The position numbers were made by a program, and so were the translations under genes. A stretch of DNA of 10,229 bases from contig DASUSF010000410.1 of the NCBI GenBank assembly GCA_036375275.1, positions 1 through 10,229 on the forward strand. Reading direction: 5' to 3'. The notes below the pieces were generated by a model that made no database searches, had not been told where the DNA came from, and saw only the letters and a program-made list of their open reading frames with translations. Origin of the DNA: DASUSF01 sp036375275. GTDB taxonomy: Bacteria > Pseudomonadota > Alphaproteobacteria > Geminicoccales > Geminicoccaceae. Positions within the stretch are counted from its first letter, which is position 1; each line of letters begins with the position of its first letter. This document shows positions 1 through 8,083 of this stretch, piece by piece.

Positions 1-270
1 ATCGGAGATCAGGGCGACAACCGCCTGATCGGCAACGACGGCGACAACCTGCTGGAGGGGCGGGCCGGCGATGACGTCCTCCGCGGCGGAGCGGGTGCGG
101 ACATCCTCTCGGGCGGGCGAGGCGACGACCATCTCGACGGCGGGGCTGGTGACGACATCCTGAGCGGCGGCCTCGGCCGGGACGAGCTCCATGGCGGCGA
201 CGGCGACGACCTTCTCGACGGCGGCGCCGGCAGCGACCGCCTGTTCGGCGAAGGCGGCAACGACACCTTC
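1..270 (+). repeat. Ten tandem 27-bp units coding RTX nonapeptides
   Basis: Ten perfectly phased 27-bp units start at bases 1, 28, 55, 82, 109, 136, 163, 190, 217 and 244. Each codes a nonapeptide with Gly at positions 2 and 5, Asp or Asn at position 7 and Leu (Phe in the last) at position 9; examples are RGGAGADIL and DGGAGSDRL. The first two units are more divergent (IGDQGDNRL, IGNDGDNLL). The array probably continues left of the window. The units vary at the DNA level, so this is a protein-selected repeat rather than a recent DNA expansion. Confidence 0.92.
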
Positions 271-1008
271 GTGCTCGGGCTGCACGAGAACTCGATCGAC
301 ACCGTGTTCGATCACCAAGGCGTCAACCGGATCGTGGTCGAGGACGGCGAGGGCCATACCATCGAGACCGCGGTCACCGGCGGCGATCTGCACATCATCG
401 TCGACAAGAACCCGATCGCGGTCGTCGAGGATTACGACGGCGCGAGCTTCGACGGCATCCAGGTCGGCGAAGGCACCTCTTCGATCGGCGACCTCATGGC
501 GGCGAACGCGGCGGCGGGGCCGGCCCTCGCATCGGCCACGGCCTCGACCTCACCTCCGGCCCCTGCGGCGGACGGGGATCTGCTCTCGGCCTACCTCGAC
601 CAGACCAGCCACGCCGGCGGCATCTCCGCCGACATCATCACCGGCACCAGCGCTGCCGACTGGCTCTCAGGGCTGGACGGCGATGACAGCCTGACCGGCG
701 CCGCCGGCAACGACGTGCTCGAGGGGGGGGCGGGCAGCGACCGGCTGAGCGGGGGTCTCGGCGACGACCGCTACCTGTTCAGGTCAGGAGAAAGCGGGTT
801 CGACGTCATCCAGGATGAAGATGGCCTGAACGTCGCCGAGCTGCACGGGTTCGCGGCCGCGAAGCTGCAGGGCGTGATGATCGGCGCGGACCTCTGGGTG
901 GTCGCCGACCAGGCGCCGATCTTCAAGGTCGAGCAGTTCGACGAGGCGGCCTTCGCCGGGATCAGGAACGGCGACGCGTTCATGAGCGTCGAGGACCTGC
1001 TCACCTGA
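1..1008 (+). CDS. RTX-type calcium-binding secreted protein, C-terminal part (start outside window)
   Basis: The reading frame is open from base 1 to a TGA at 1006-1008, giving 335 visible residues, so the N-terminus and any enzymatic domain lie to the left. Residues 1-90 are ten unbroken nine-residue repeats of the GGxGxDxLx type, which in this family fold into a calcium-binding parallel beta roll. Residues about 91-165 form a non-repeat beta-rich segment, followed by an Ala/Pro/Ser-rich linker at about 166-190. Residues 214-258 hold five more nonapeptides, and residues 259-335 a second beta-rich segment that resembles the first. The protein ends in SVEDLLT, a short acidic and hydrophobic tail as is common in type I secretion substrates. 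By family, such proteins leave the cell through an ABC exporter and fold outside when calcium binds. No exporter genes are visible here. Whether it is an adhesin, protease, lipase or S-layer-like protein cannot be told from this part. Confidence 0.9.
   Translation: MGDQGDNRLIGNDGDNLLEGRAGDDVLRGGAGADILSGGRGDDHLDGGAGDDILSGGLGRDELHGGDGDDLLDGGAGSDRLFGEGGNDTFVLGLHENSIDTVFDHQGVNRIVVEDGEGHTIETAVTGGDLHIIVDKNPIAVVEDYDGASFDGIQVGEGTSSIGDLMAANAAAGPALASATASTSPPAPAADGDLLSAYLDQTSHAGGISADIITGTSAADWLSGLDGDDSLTGAAGNDVLEGGAGSDRLSGGLGDDRYLFRSGESGFDVIQDEDGLNVAELHGFAAAKLQGVMIGADLWVVADQAPIFKVEQFDEAAFAGIRNGDAFMSVEDLLT
640..774 (+). repeat. Second block of five RTX nonapeptide units
   Basis: Five 27-bp units start at 640, 667, 694, 721 and 748 and code TGTSAADWL, SGLDGDDSL, TGAAGNDVL, EGGAGSDRL and SGGLGDDRY. 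The first unit is degenerate and the last ends in Tyr, as expected where a beta roll is capped. The fourth unit contains a run of eight G (723-730). The block is set off from the first block by about 123 codons of beta-rich and linker sequence. Confidence 0.88.
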
Positions 1009-1053
1009 GCCGCTCACCCGACGGCCTGGGGGCGCCGGGAAGCGCCGACCCCT

Positions 1054-1077
1054 CGCCCGCGGGCGCCCGTCCGGGCG
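1054..1077. terminator. Overlapping GC-rich inverted repeats, possible terminator or transcript-end structure
   Basis: In the non-coding gap after the RTX gene, a 12-bp perfect palindrome (CGCCCGCGGGCG, 1054-1065) overlaps an inverted repeat CGCCCG-TC-CGGGCG (1064-1077). Either could form a strong hairpin in RNA from either strand. No T-run follows on either side, so it is not a classic intrinsic terminator. In DNA this GC-rich, such pairs also arise by chance. The rest of the 1009-1284 gap shows no convincing gene or promoter. Confidence 0.3.
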
Positions 1078-1279
1078 GGCGGCGCGCGTCAGGGCCGAAC
1101 CCCGGAGGACATGCCGGACCCGGCGCCGATCGGCTGAACCGCTCTGCCGCGATGACCCTCGCGTCTTCTTCCCGAGCGACCAGCTGCCTCCGCCGGCCCG
1201 GACCACGGGATCCCGCCGCTTCAGGATCGGAGACACCACGCCTGCCACCATTGGGAGAGAGATCGGGGCGCAGCGGGCG

Positions 1280-1297
1280 CGCCTTCAGCTGAAGGCG
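1280..1297. terminator. 18-bp perfect palindrome across the acyl-CoA dehydrogenase stop codon
   Basis: The sequence CGCCTTCAGCTGAAGGCG reads the same on both strands and contains the TGA stop (1285-1287) of the minus-strand gene. As RNA it would form a seven-base-pair stem with an AGCT loop. It sits where two converging transcripts meet, so a role in transcript ending or 3'-end stability is possible. There is no U-run after it. A protein-binding site is the alternative reading. Confidence 0.35.
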
Positions 1298-3032
1298 TCG
1301 CTCTCGATCAGACCGGCGCCAGCGGTCACCGCAGCGGTCAGCGCGGCCGCGGGCGGCAGGAGGTGGCGGGCGAAGAACATCGCGCTCCGCCGGCGGTCCA
1401 CCCTGTCCGCCGCAGGCGCCGCCATGCATGCGCGGGCGAGGAGGAAGCCGCCGAGCGTCGTGGCGAACTGGACGAGGTAGGGCGCGGCCCCGGCGAGCGC
1501 CGCGTCATGATCGTCCTGAAGCCGCTGCTGCAGCCACCGGGTCGACGCCTCGAGCGCCTCGAGCGCCTGCTCGAGCGCCCGCGCCAGATCGGATTCGTCA
1601 TCCGCACGAAGCGCCTGGAGGTCGTCCTTCAGCTCGTCGATCAGCTCCCACGGCAGCCGGCCGTCCTCGACCGCCAGCTTCCGGCCGACCAGATCGAGCG
1701 CCTGGATGCCGTTCGTGCCCTCGTAGATCATGTTGATGCGGGCATCCCGGAGATGCTGCGCCGCGCCACTCTCCTCGACGTAGCCCATGCCGCCGTGGAC
1801 CTGGAGCGCGCTGGATGCGATCTCGAAGCCCTGGTCCGAGCACCACGCCTTGGCGAGCGGAATCAGCAGGTCGACCCGCCGCCCCGCGGCTCGCCTCGCT
1901 TCGGGATCGGCCGCGTGGATCGAGCGGTCGGTCGCGGCGGCCGTCGCGTAGACCAGCGCGCGCATCGCCTCGATCCGGACCTTCATCGACATCAGCATGC
2001 GCCGGACATCCGGATGCTCGACGATCCGGGCGGGCGTCGTGCCGGACCCGTTCGGGCGTCGGCCCTGGACGCGCTCCCGGGCGTAGGCCAGCGCCTGCTG
2101 ATAGGCGCGCTCGCCGATCGCCAGCCCCTCGAGGCCGACGGCGAGGCGGGCGTGGTTCATCATGGTGAACATCGCCCGCATGCCGCCGTGCTCCTCGCCG
2201 ATCAGCCATCCGAGCGCCCCCTCGCTCTCGCCGTAGGCCACGACGCAGGTCGGGCTGGCGTGGATCCCGAGCTTGTGCTCGAGCGAGACCACGCGCAGGT
2301 CGTTCCGGCGGCCCGGCGCGCCGTTCTCGTCGAGCAGCAGCTTCGGCACCAGGAACAGGGAGATGCCGCGGGTGCCGTCGGGCGCGCCCGGAGTCCGCGC
2401 GAGCACCATGTGGACGACGTTCTCGGTCCAGTCGTGGTCGCCGTAGGTGATGAAGATCTTGGTGCCGCGGATCCGCCAGGCGTCGCCGTCCGGCTCGGCC
2501 CGCGTCCGGAGCGCGCCGACGTCGGTTCCGGCGTGCGGCTCGGTCAGGCACATCGCGCCGGTCCAGGCGCCGGTCACCAGCTTCTCGAGATAGCGCTCCT
2601 TGAGCGGATCGCTGCCGAGCTTGAGCAGGGCGTCGGCCGCCGCCTCGGTGAGCAGCGGGCAGAGCCCGAACGCCATGTTGGCGGCGTGCCACATCTCGCC
2701 GACCGCGACCGCCACCGTCCAGGGCAGGCCCTGGCCTCCCCACGCCTCCGGGAACGGCAGCCCCGGCCAGCCACCCTCGGAGAACCGCTGGTACGCTTCC
2801 CGAAAGCCCGGCGGGGTCCGCACGACCCCGTTCTCGAGGCGGGCGCCGGTCCGGTCGCCGATCTGGTTGATCGGCGCGAGCTCGGAGGCGGCAAAGCGCC
2901 CGGCTTCCTCCAGAACCTGGTCGACCACGTCGGCGCTGGCCGCATGACAGCCCGGCAGCGCCTGCAGCTCGTCCAGCCGGGCGATGTGGCGAAGCATGAA
3001 GCGGATCTCGTCGAGCGGCGGCGCATAGCCGT

Positions 3033-3036
<4 letters not shown>
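1285..3036 (-). CDS. Acyl-CoA dehydrogenase, large (DmdC/FadE5-like) type
   Basis: This 583-residue FAD flavoprotein should catalyse alpha,beta-dehydrogenation of an acyl-CoA thioester, passing electrons to electron-transfer flavoprotein. About 580-600 residues is the usual size of the subfamily with an added C-terminal domain, longer than the roughly 380-residue classic enzymes. Visible landmarks are the flavin-contact segment CLTEPHAGTDVG (163-174), the middle-domain motif GTKIFIT (191-197), QVHGGMGYVEE (412-422) and INMIYEGTNGIQ (434-445), in which Glu439 aligns with the catalytic base of medium-chain acyl-CoA dehydrogenase. The region past about residue 460 forms the extra helical domain and includes a small ALE repeat (487-497). 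The ATG at 3034-3036 overlaps the TGA of the upstream flavoenzyme as ATGA, with GGAG eight bases before it, so translation is probably coupled. Substrate is unknown: methylthiopropionyl-, branched- or straight-chain acyl-CoA are all possible. Confidence 0.92.
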
Positions 3037-4526
<1,490 letters not shown>

Positions 4527-4533
4527 CCATGCA

Positions 4534-4562
4534 TATCTACTCCCCGCGCGAGGGGGGCTCAA
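4534..4562 (-). promoter_or_regulatory. Possible promoter for the hydroxyacid dehydrogenase / acyl-CoA dehydrogenase unit
   Basis: On the minus strand TTGAGC (4562-4557) and TAGATA (4539-4534) are separated by exactly 17 bases. Each hexamer matches three or four of the six housekeeping sigma consensus positions. Transcription would begin about seven bases after the -10 element, which is at or next to the ATG at 4526, giving a leaderless mRNA. A purine-rich stretch (GGGGAG, 4545-4540) is the only ribosome-binding candidate and lies an unusually long 13 bases from the start codon. Confidence 0.35.
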
Positions 4563-4573
4563 CGGGGCGCTGG

Positions 4574-4601
4574 TTGACACCCGGAAGTCCGCGAGTAGCC
4601 T
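4574..4601 (+). promoter_or_regulatory. Likely sigma-70 type promoter of dapD
   Basis: A perfect -35 hexamer TTGACA (4574-4579) is followed after 16 bases by TAGCCT (4596-4601), which matches the -10 consensus at three positions. The start of transcription would fall near 4608, leaving a leader of about 40 bases before the dapD ATG. Its -35 box is only 11 bases from that of the opposing candidate promoter. Confidence 0.55.
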
Positions 4602-4637
4602 GTCGCCGCCCATCCATCCAGCCAGCTGCCGTGCATC

Positions 4638-4643
4638 GGGGGA
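4638..4643 (+). promoter_or_regulatory. Ribosome binding site of dapD
   Basis: GGGGGA ends five bases before the ATG at 4649-4651. It supports this start over in-frame upstream ATGs, which would add sequence unlike the DapD family and lie upstream of the proposed promoter. Confidence 0.6.
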
Positions 4644-4648
4644 TCTCA

Positions 4649-5491
4649 ATGGAGACCGGCGATCTCGAGAGGGTGATCGACGCCGCGTTCGAGCGCCGGA
4701 GCGAGATCGGCCCCTCGACCCGGGGCGATGTCCGGGATGCGGTCGACGCGGCGCTCGCCGGGCTCGACGAGGGCCGGTTCCGGGTCGCGGAGAAGATCGA
4801 CGGCGCGTGGCGGGTCCACCAGTGGCTCAAGAAGGCGGTGCTGCTGTCGTTCCGCCTCGCGCCGATGGTGCCGATCGCGGGTGGTCCGGGCGGCGCCAGC
4901 TGGTTCGACAAGGTGCCGTCCAAGCTCGAGGGCTGGGGCGAGGCGGAGTTCGCCGCGGCCGGCTTCCGGGCGGTGCCGAATTGCGTGGTCCGGCGCTCCG
5001 CCTACGTCGCGCCCGACGTCGTGCTGATGCCCTGCTTCGTCAATCTCGGCGCGCACGTCGCCGCGGGGAGCATGATCGACACCTGGGCCACCGTCGGCAG
5101 CTGCGCCCAGATCGGCCGGAACGTTCACCTCTCCGGCGGCGCCGGGATCGGTGGCGTGCTCGAGCCGCTCCAGGCGAATCCGGTGATCATCGAGGACGAC
5201 TGCTTCATCGGCGCCCGCTCGGAGGTCGCCGAGGGCGTGATCGTCGAGCAGGGCGCGGTGCTCGCGATGGGGGTCTTCATCGGCGCCTCGACCCGGATCG
5301 TCGACCGGACCACGGGCGAGGTGTTCCGGGGCCGGGTTCCGGCCTACTCGGTGGTGGTGCCGGGAACCATGCCGGGCGGGGACCTGCCGGACGGGCGGCC
5401 GGGGCCGGGGCTCGCCTGCGCGGTGATCGTCAAGCGGGTCGACGCGGGCACGCGCGCCAAGACCTCGATCAACGAACTCCTCCGCGCATGA
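4649..5491 (+). CDS. dapD: 2,3,4,5-tetrahydropyridine-2,6-dicarboxylate N-succinyltransferase
   Basis: DapD transfers succinyl from succinyl-CoA to tetrahydrodipicolinate, the step that commits the succinylase branch of diaminopimelate and lysine synthesis in the cytoplasm. The 280-residue length is normal for the family. Residues about 1-105 are the helical N-terminal domain. From about 110 on, a left-handed beta helix of hexapeptide repeats carries the family signature MIDTWATVGSCAQIGRNVHL (142-161), then SGGAGIGGVLEPLQA (162-176) and CFIGARSEV (185-193). Asp144 and Glu192 correspond to the residues proposed for catalysis in studied homologues. The C-terminal segment VKRVDAGTRAKTSINELLR caps the trimer. 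The TGA overlaps the ATG of dapE (ATGA, 5488-5491), so the two are probably translated together from the promoter just upstream. Confidence 0.97.
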   Translation: METGDLERVIDAAFERRSEIGPSTRGDVRDAVDAALAGLDEGRFRVAEKIDGAWRVHQWLKKAVLLSFRLAPMVPIAGGPGGASWFDKVPSKLEGWGEAEFAAAGFRAVPNCVVRRSAYVAPDVVLMPCFVNLGAHVAAGSMIDTWATVGSCAQIGRNVHLSGGAGIGGVLEPLQANPVIIEDDCFIGARSEVAEGVIVEQGAVLAMGVFIGASTRIVDRTTGEVFRGRVPAYSVVVPGTMPGGDLPDGRPGPGLACAVIVKRVDAGTRAKTSINELLRA

Positions 5492-6639
5492 GCGACCTGC
5501 GCGACCCGTTGCCGCTCGCGCAGGCGCTGATCCGTTGCCCCAGCATCACGCCGGACGAAGCCGGCGCGATCGCCGTCGTCGAGGAGGCGCTGAACCGGCT
5601 CGGCTTCACCTGCCACCGGCTGCGCTTCGCCGGAGGCGACGGGCCGCCGGTCAGGAACCTGTTCGCCCGGCTCGGGGAGGGCGAGCCGGATCTGGCCTTC
5701 GCCGGCCACACCGACGTGGTGCCGCCGGGTGACCCCGCCGCCTGGAGCGCGGACCCCTTCGCTGGCGAGGTGCGGGACGGCGTGCTGTACGGGCGGGGCG
5801 CGGTCGACATGAAGGGGGCGATCGCCTGCTTCGTCGCCGCCTGCGCCCGGGTCCTCGACGGGCGGAAGCCGCGCGGGTCGATCAGCGTCCTGATCACCGG
5901 CGACGAAGAGGGCCCGTCGGTCAACGGCACGCGGCGGATCTTGGGATGGCTCGCCGAGCGGAAGCTCGCTCTCGGGGCGTGCGTGGTTGGCGAGCCGACC
6001 AACCCCGTGGCGATCGGCGAGATGATCAAGATCGGCCGGCGCGGCTCGCTCAACGGCCGGCTCGAGGTGACCGGGGTGCAGGGCCACACCGCCTATCCCG
6101 ACCAGGCCGACAACCCGGTCAGCCGGCTCGTCGCCATGCTGGCGCGGCTCGACGGCACGCCGCTCGATGCCGGAACCGAGCATTTCGAGCCGTCGCGCCT
6201 GGTCCTCACCTCGATCGACGTCGGCAACGCGGCGACCAACGTGATCCCGGCCACGGCCAGGGCGTCCTTCAACATCCGTTTCAACGACACCCACAGCTGC
6301 AGCTCGCTCGAGCGCTGGCTGCGTGCCCGGCTCGACGAGGTCGGCGGCACCTATGCCCTCGAGGTCGAGTGCGGCGGCGAGGCCTTCGTGACCCTGCCGG
6401 GCCCGCTGGTCGAGCTTCTGGCGAGCGTGATCGAGCAGCGGCAGCACATCGTGCCGGAGCTCTCGACCTCGGGCGGCACCTCGGATGCCCGGTTCATCAA
6501 GGACGCCTGCCCGGTGGTCGAATTCGGGCTGAGCAGCGCCACCATCCATTCGGTCGACGAGCGGGTGGCGGTCGCCGACCTCGAGGCGCTGACCGGGATC
6601 TATGCCGCCCTGCTCGAGAGCTACGTGCGCGCCGCCTGA
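5488..6639 (+). CDS. dapE: Succinyl-diaminopimelate desuccinylase
   Basis: DapE hydrolyses N-succinyl-LL-diaminopimelate to succinate and LL-diaminopimelate, completing the succinyl part of the pathway started by DapD. It is a 383-residue zinc peptidase of the M20 family. Metal and catalytic residues are all present: His74 and Asp76 in GHTDVVPPG (73-81), Asp107 in GRGAVDMKG (102-110), the Glu140-Glu141 pair in GDEEGP (138-143), Glu169 in GEPT (168-171) and His354 in HSVDE. The dimerisation (lid) domain lies between, with GVQGHTAYP and the conserved GNAATNVIP. The start is fixed by the ATGA overlap with dapD; no Shine-Dalgarno sequence precedes it, so translation likely depends on ribosomes finishing dapD. 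The stop shares one base with the start of the next gene (TGATG). The succinyl-diaminopimelate aminotransferase between the two steps is not in this window. Confidence 0.97.
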   Translation: MSDLRDPLPLAQALIRCPSITPDEAGAIAVVEEALNRLGFTCHRLRFAGGDGPPVRNLFARLGEGEPDLAFAGHTDVVPPGDPAAWSADPFAGEVRDGVLYGRGAVDMKGAIACFVAACARVLDGRKPRGSISVLITGDEEGPSVNGTRRILGWLAERKLALGACVVGEPTNPVAIGEMIKIGRRGSLNGRLEVTGVQGHTAYPDQADNPVSRLVAMLARLDGTPLDAGTEHFEPSRLVLTSIDVGNAATNVIPATARASFNIRFNDTHSCSSLERWLRARLDEVGGTYALEVECGGEAFVTLPGPLVELLASVIEQRQHIVPELSTSGGTSDARFIKDACPVVEFGLSSATIHSVDERVAVADLEALTGIYAALLESYVRAA

Positions 6640-7241
6640 TGCCCGATCGGGAGGAGATCCTCCGGTCCCTCTACGGTGCCTGGCGCCTCGCGCGGCTCGA
6701 CGTCCGGGGCATGGGCGAGTTCAACCTCAGCATCGAGGGATTCTGGCGCTCGTTCTTCGCAGCCGTGCTGGTCCTGCCGGGCTATGTCATCCTGGTCGCG
6801 CAGAAGTTCGCCGACGTGTCGCCCACGGAGATCGAGGACGCTCCCTCGGTGCTGGCGGTCGAGGGCAGCACGGGGCTCGGCCGGATCATCCTGGTCCACG
6901 GCCTGAGCTACCTGATCAGCTGGGCGGCATTTCCCCTGCTCGCGGCGGCGGTCACCTGGGCGCTCGATCTCGGACGCAACTACGTCGCCCTCGTCGTCGC
7001 CTCGAACTGGGCCGCGGTGATCCAAATCGGCATCTTCCTCGCCGCCATCCTGCTCGGCCTGATCCTCCCGGGCGTGCTCGGAAGCATCCTGCTCACCATG
7101 GCGACGGTCGCGATCCTGTTCTACCAGTGGTTCGTGATCCGGACGGCGCTGCAGACCGGCGGCGGGGTCGCCTTCGCGCTGGTCCTCGCCGATCTGCTGC
7201 TCAACACCGCGATCAACCTGACCGCCGAGCACATGCTGTAG
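6639..7241 (+). CDS. Multi-pass integral membrane protein of unknown function
   Basis: I do not recognise this 200-residue protein with confidence. The N-terminal 37 residues are amphipathic and charged (MPDREEILRSLYGAWRLARL at the start) and probably cytoplasmic. Hydrophobic segments follow at about 38-54, 83-107, 115-143, 146-167 and 176-193, suggesting five or six membrane spans. Its make-up resembles small YIP1-like membrane proteins, but no diagnostic motif is seen. A polar loop (55-81) with acidic residues sits after the first span. The ATG shares a base with the dapE stop (TGATG, 6637-6641), and no Shine-Dalgarno sequence is evident, so it appears to be translated by re-initiation after dapE. 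Codon use matches its neighbours and the frame has strong G/C third positions, supporting a real gene. The link to dapDE may be only co-transcription. Confidence 0.85.
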   Translation: MPDREEILRSLYGAWRLARLDVRGMGEFNLSIEGFWRSFFAAVLVLPGYVILVAQKFADVSPTEIEDAPSVLAVEGSTGLGRIILVHGLSYLISWAAFPLLAAAVTWALDLGRNYVALVVASNWAAVIQIGIFLAAILLGLILPGVLGSILLTMATVAILFYQWFVIRTALQTGGGVAFALVLADLLLNTAINLTAEHML

Positions 7242-7250
7242 CGGCGGAGT

Positions 7251-7278
7251 CGGTCCTCTGTGCCATTGGCATAGGCCG
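7251..7278. terminator. Possible hairpin between converging dapDE and truA units
   Basis: CGG (7251-7253) with CCG (7276-7278), and TCTGTGCC (7257-7264) with GGCATAGG (7268-7275), can pair around an ATT loop, with two G-U pairs and a three-base bulge. It begins nine bases after the membrane-protein stop. There is no T-run after it, so it is weak as an intrinsic terminator. A second, looser inverted repeat (CGATGAG 7287-7293 and CTCATCG 7327-7333) fills the rest of the gap before the truA stop at 7343. Confidence 0.35.
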
Positions 7279-7342
7279 TTCGCTTACGATGAGCGCGATA
7301 GCAGCGCGGTCAAGAGATGGTTCCACCTCATCGAAACCGGCT

Positions 7343-8080
7343 CTAGTAGTCGACCCGGTCGAGGTACAGGCCGCACGCGGGCGCGGTCGGCCCGGCGGCG
7401 GCGCGGTCCCGCGCCTCGAGCGCGGCCTCGATCCGCTCGACCGGCCAGCGGCCGGCGCCGACCAGCTTCAGCGTGCCGACCATGTTGCGGACCTGGTGGT
7501 GAAGGAACGAGCGGGCGCTGACGCGGATCGTGATCCGTTCGCCGCACCGCTGGACGGCCAGCCGGTCGAGCGTCTTCTCCGGCGACCTCGCCTGGCAGAG
7601 CGAGCTTCTGAAGCTCGTGAAGTCGTGCCGGCCGACCAGCCGGCTCCCCGCCTCGTGCATCAGCTCGGCGTCGAGCGGGGTGCGCACCAGCCAGACCCGC
7701 CCGGCGTCGATCGTGGCCGGCGCCGCCCGGTTCAGGATCAGGTAGCTGTAGTGGCGGGCGCGGGCGTCGAAGCGGGCGTGGAAGCGGTCCGCGACCTGAT
7801 GGACCTCGAGCACCGCCACCCGATCGGGGCGGAGGTGATGGTTCAGGGCGTCGCGGAGGCGCTCCAGGCGCCATTCCTGATCGAGGTCGAGATGCGCCAC
7901 CTGGCCCCTGGCATGCACACCGGCGTCGGTCCGCCCGGCGCCGACCGCCTCGCTTGCGGCCCCGGTCAGCGCCAGGATCGCCCGTTCGACCGCGGCCTGC
8001 ACGCTCGGCCCGTTGTCCTGCCGCTGCCAGCCGACGAAGGGACCGCCGTCGTACTCCAGGATCAGCCGGTAGCGCGGCAT
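7343..8080 (-). CDS. truA: tRNA pseudouridine(38-40) synthase
   Basis: TruA converts uridines 38-40 of the tRNA anticodon stem-loop to pseudouridine. The protein has 245 residues, the usual length. It starts with RYRLILEYDGGPFVGWQRQ, the conserved first strand and loop. Asp52 in GRTDAGVHA (49-57) is the catalytic aspartate that all pseudouridine synthases need. FHARFDARARHYSYLI and SFLHHQVRNMVGTL in the second half are RNA-binding and active-site segments typical of TruA, and it ends with GLYLDRVDY, as family members usually do. The ATG is three bases after the fmt stop with no clear Shine-Dalgarno sequence of its own, so it is probably translated after fmt as the last gene of the recR-def-fmt-truA string. 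It converges on the dapDE unit. Confidence 0.97.
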   Translation of the reverse strand: MPRYRLILEYDGGPFVGWQRQDNGPSVQAAVERAILALTGAASEAVGAGRTDAGVHARGQVAHLDLDQEWRLERLRDALNHHLRPDRVAVLEVHQVADRFHARFDARARHYSYLILNRAAPATIDAGRVWLVRTPLDAELMHEAGSRLVGRHDFTSFRSSLCQARSPEKTLDRLAVQRCGERITIRVSARSFLHHQVRNMVGTLKLVGAGRWPVERIEAALEARDRAAAGPTAPACGLYLDRVDY

Positions 8081-8083
8081 GGC

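Noticed and set aside
1009..1284. Small open frames in the gap between the RTX and acyl-CoA dehydrogenase genes.
   Set aside because: All are extensions of antisense or shifted frames from the neighbouring genes, with no start signal or family-like sequence.
1547..1576. Tandem 9-bp units (GCCTCGAGC) inside the acyl-CoA dehydrogenase gene.
   Set aside because: They code a helical ALEQALEALEA stretch in the C-terminal domain; two and a half short copies are readily explained by protein composition.
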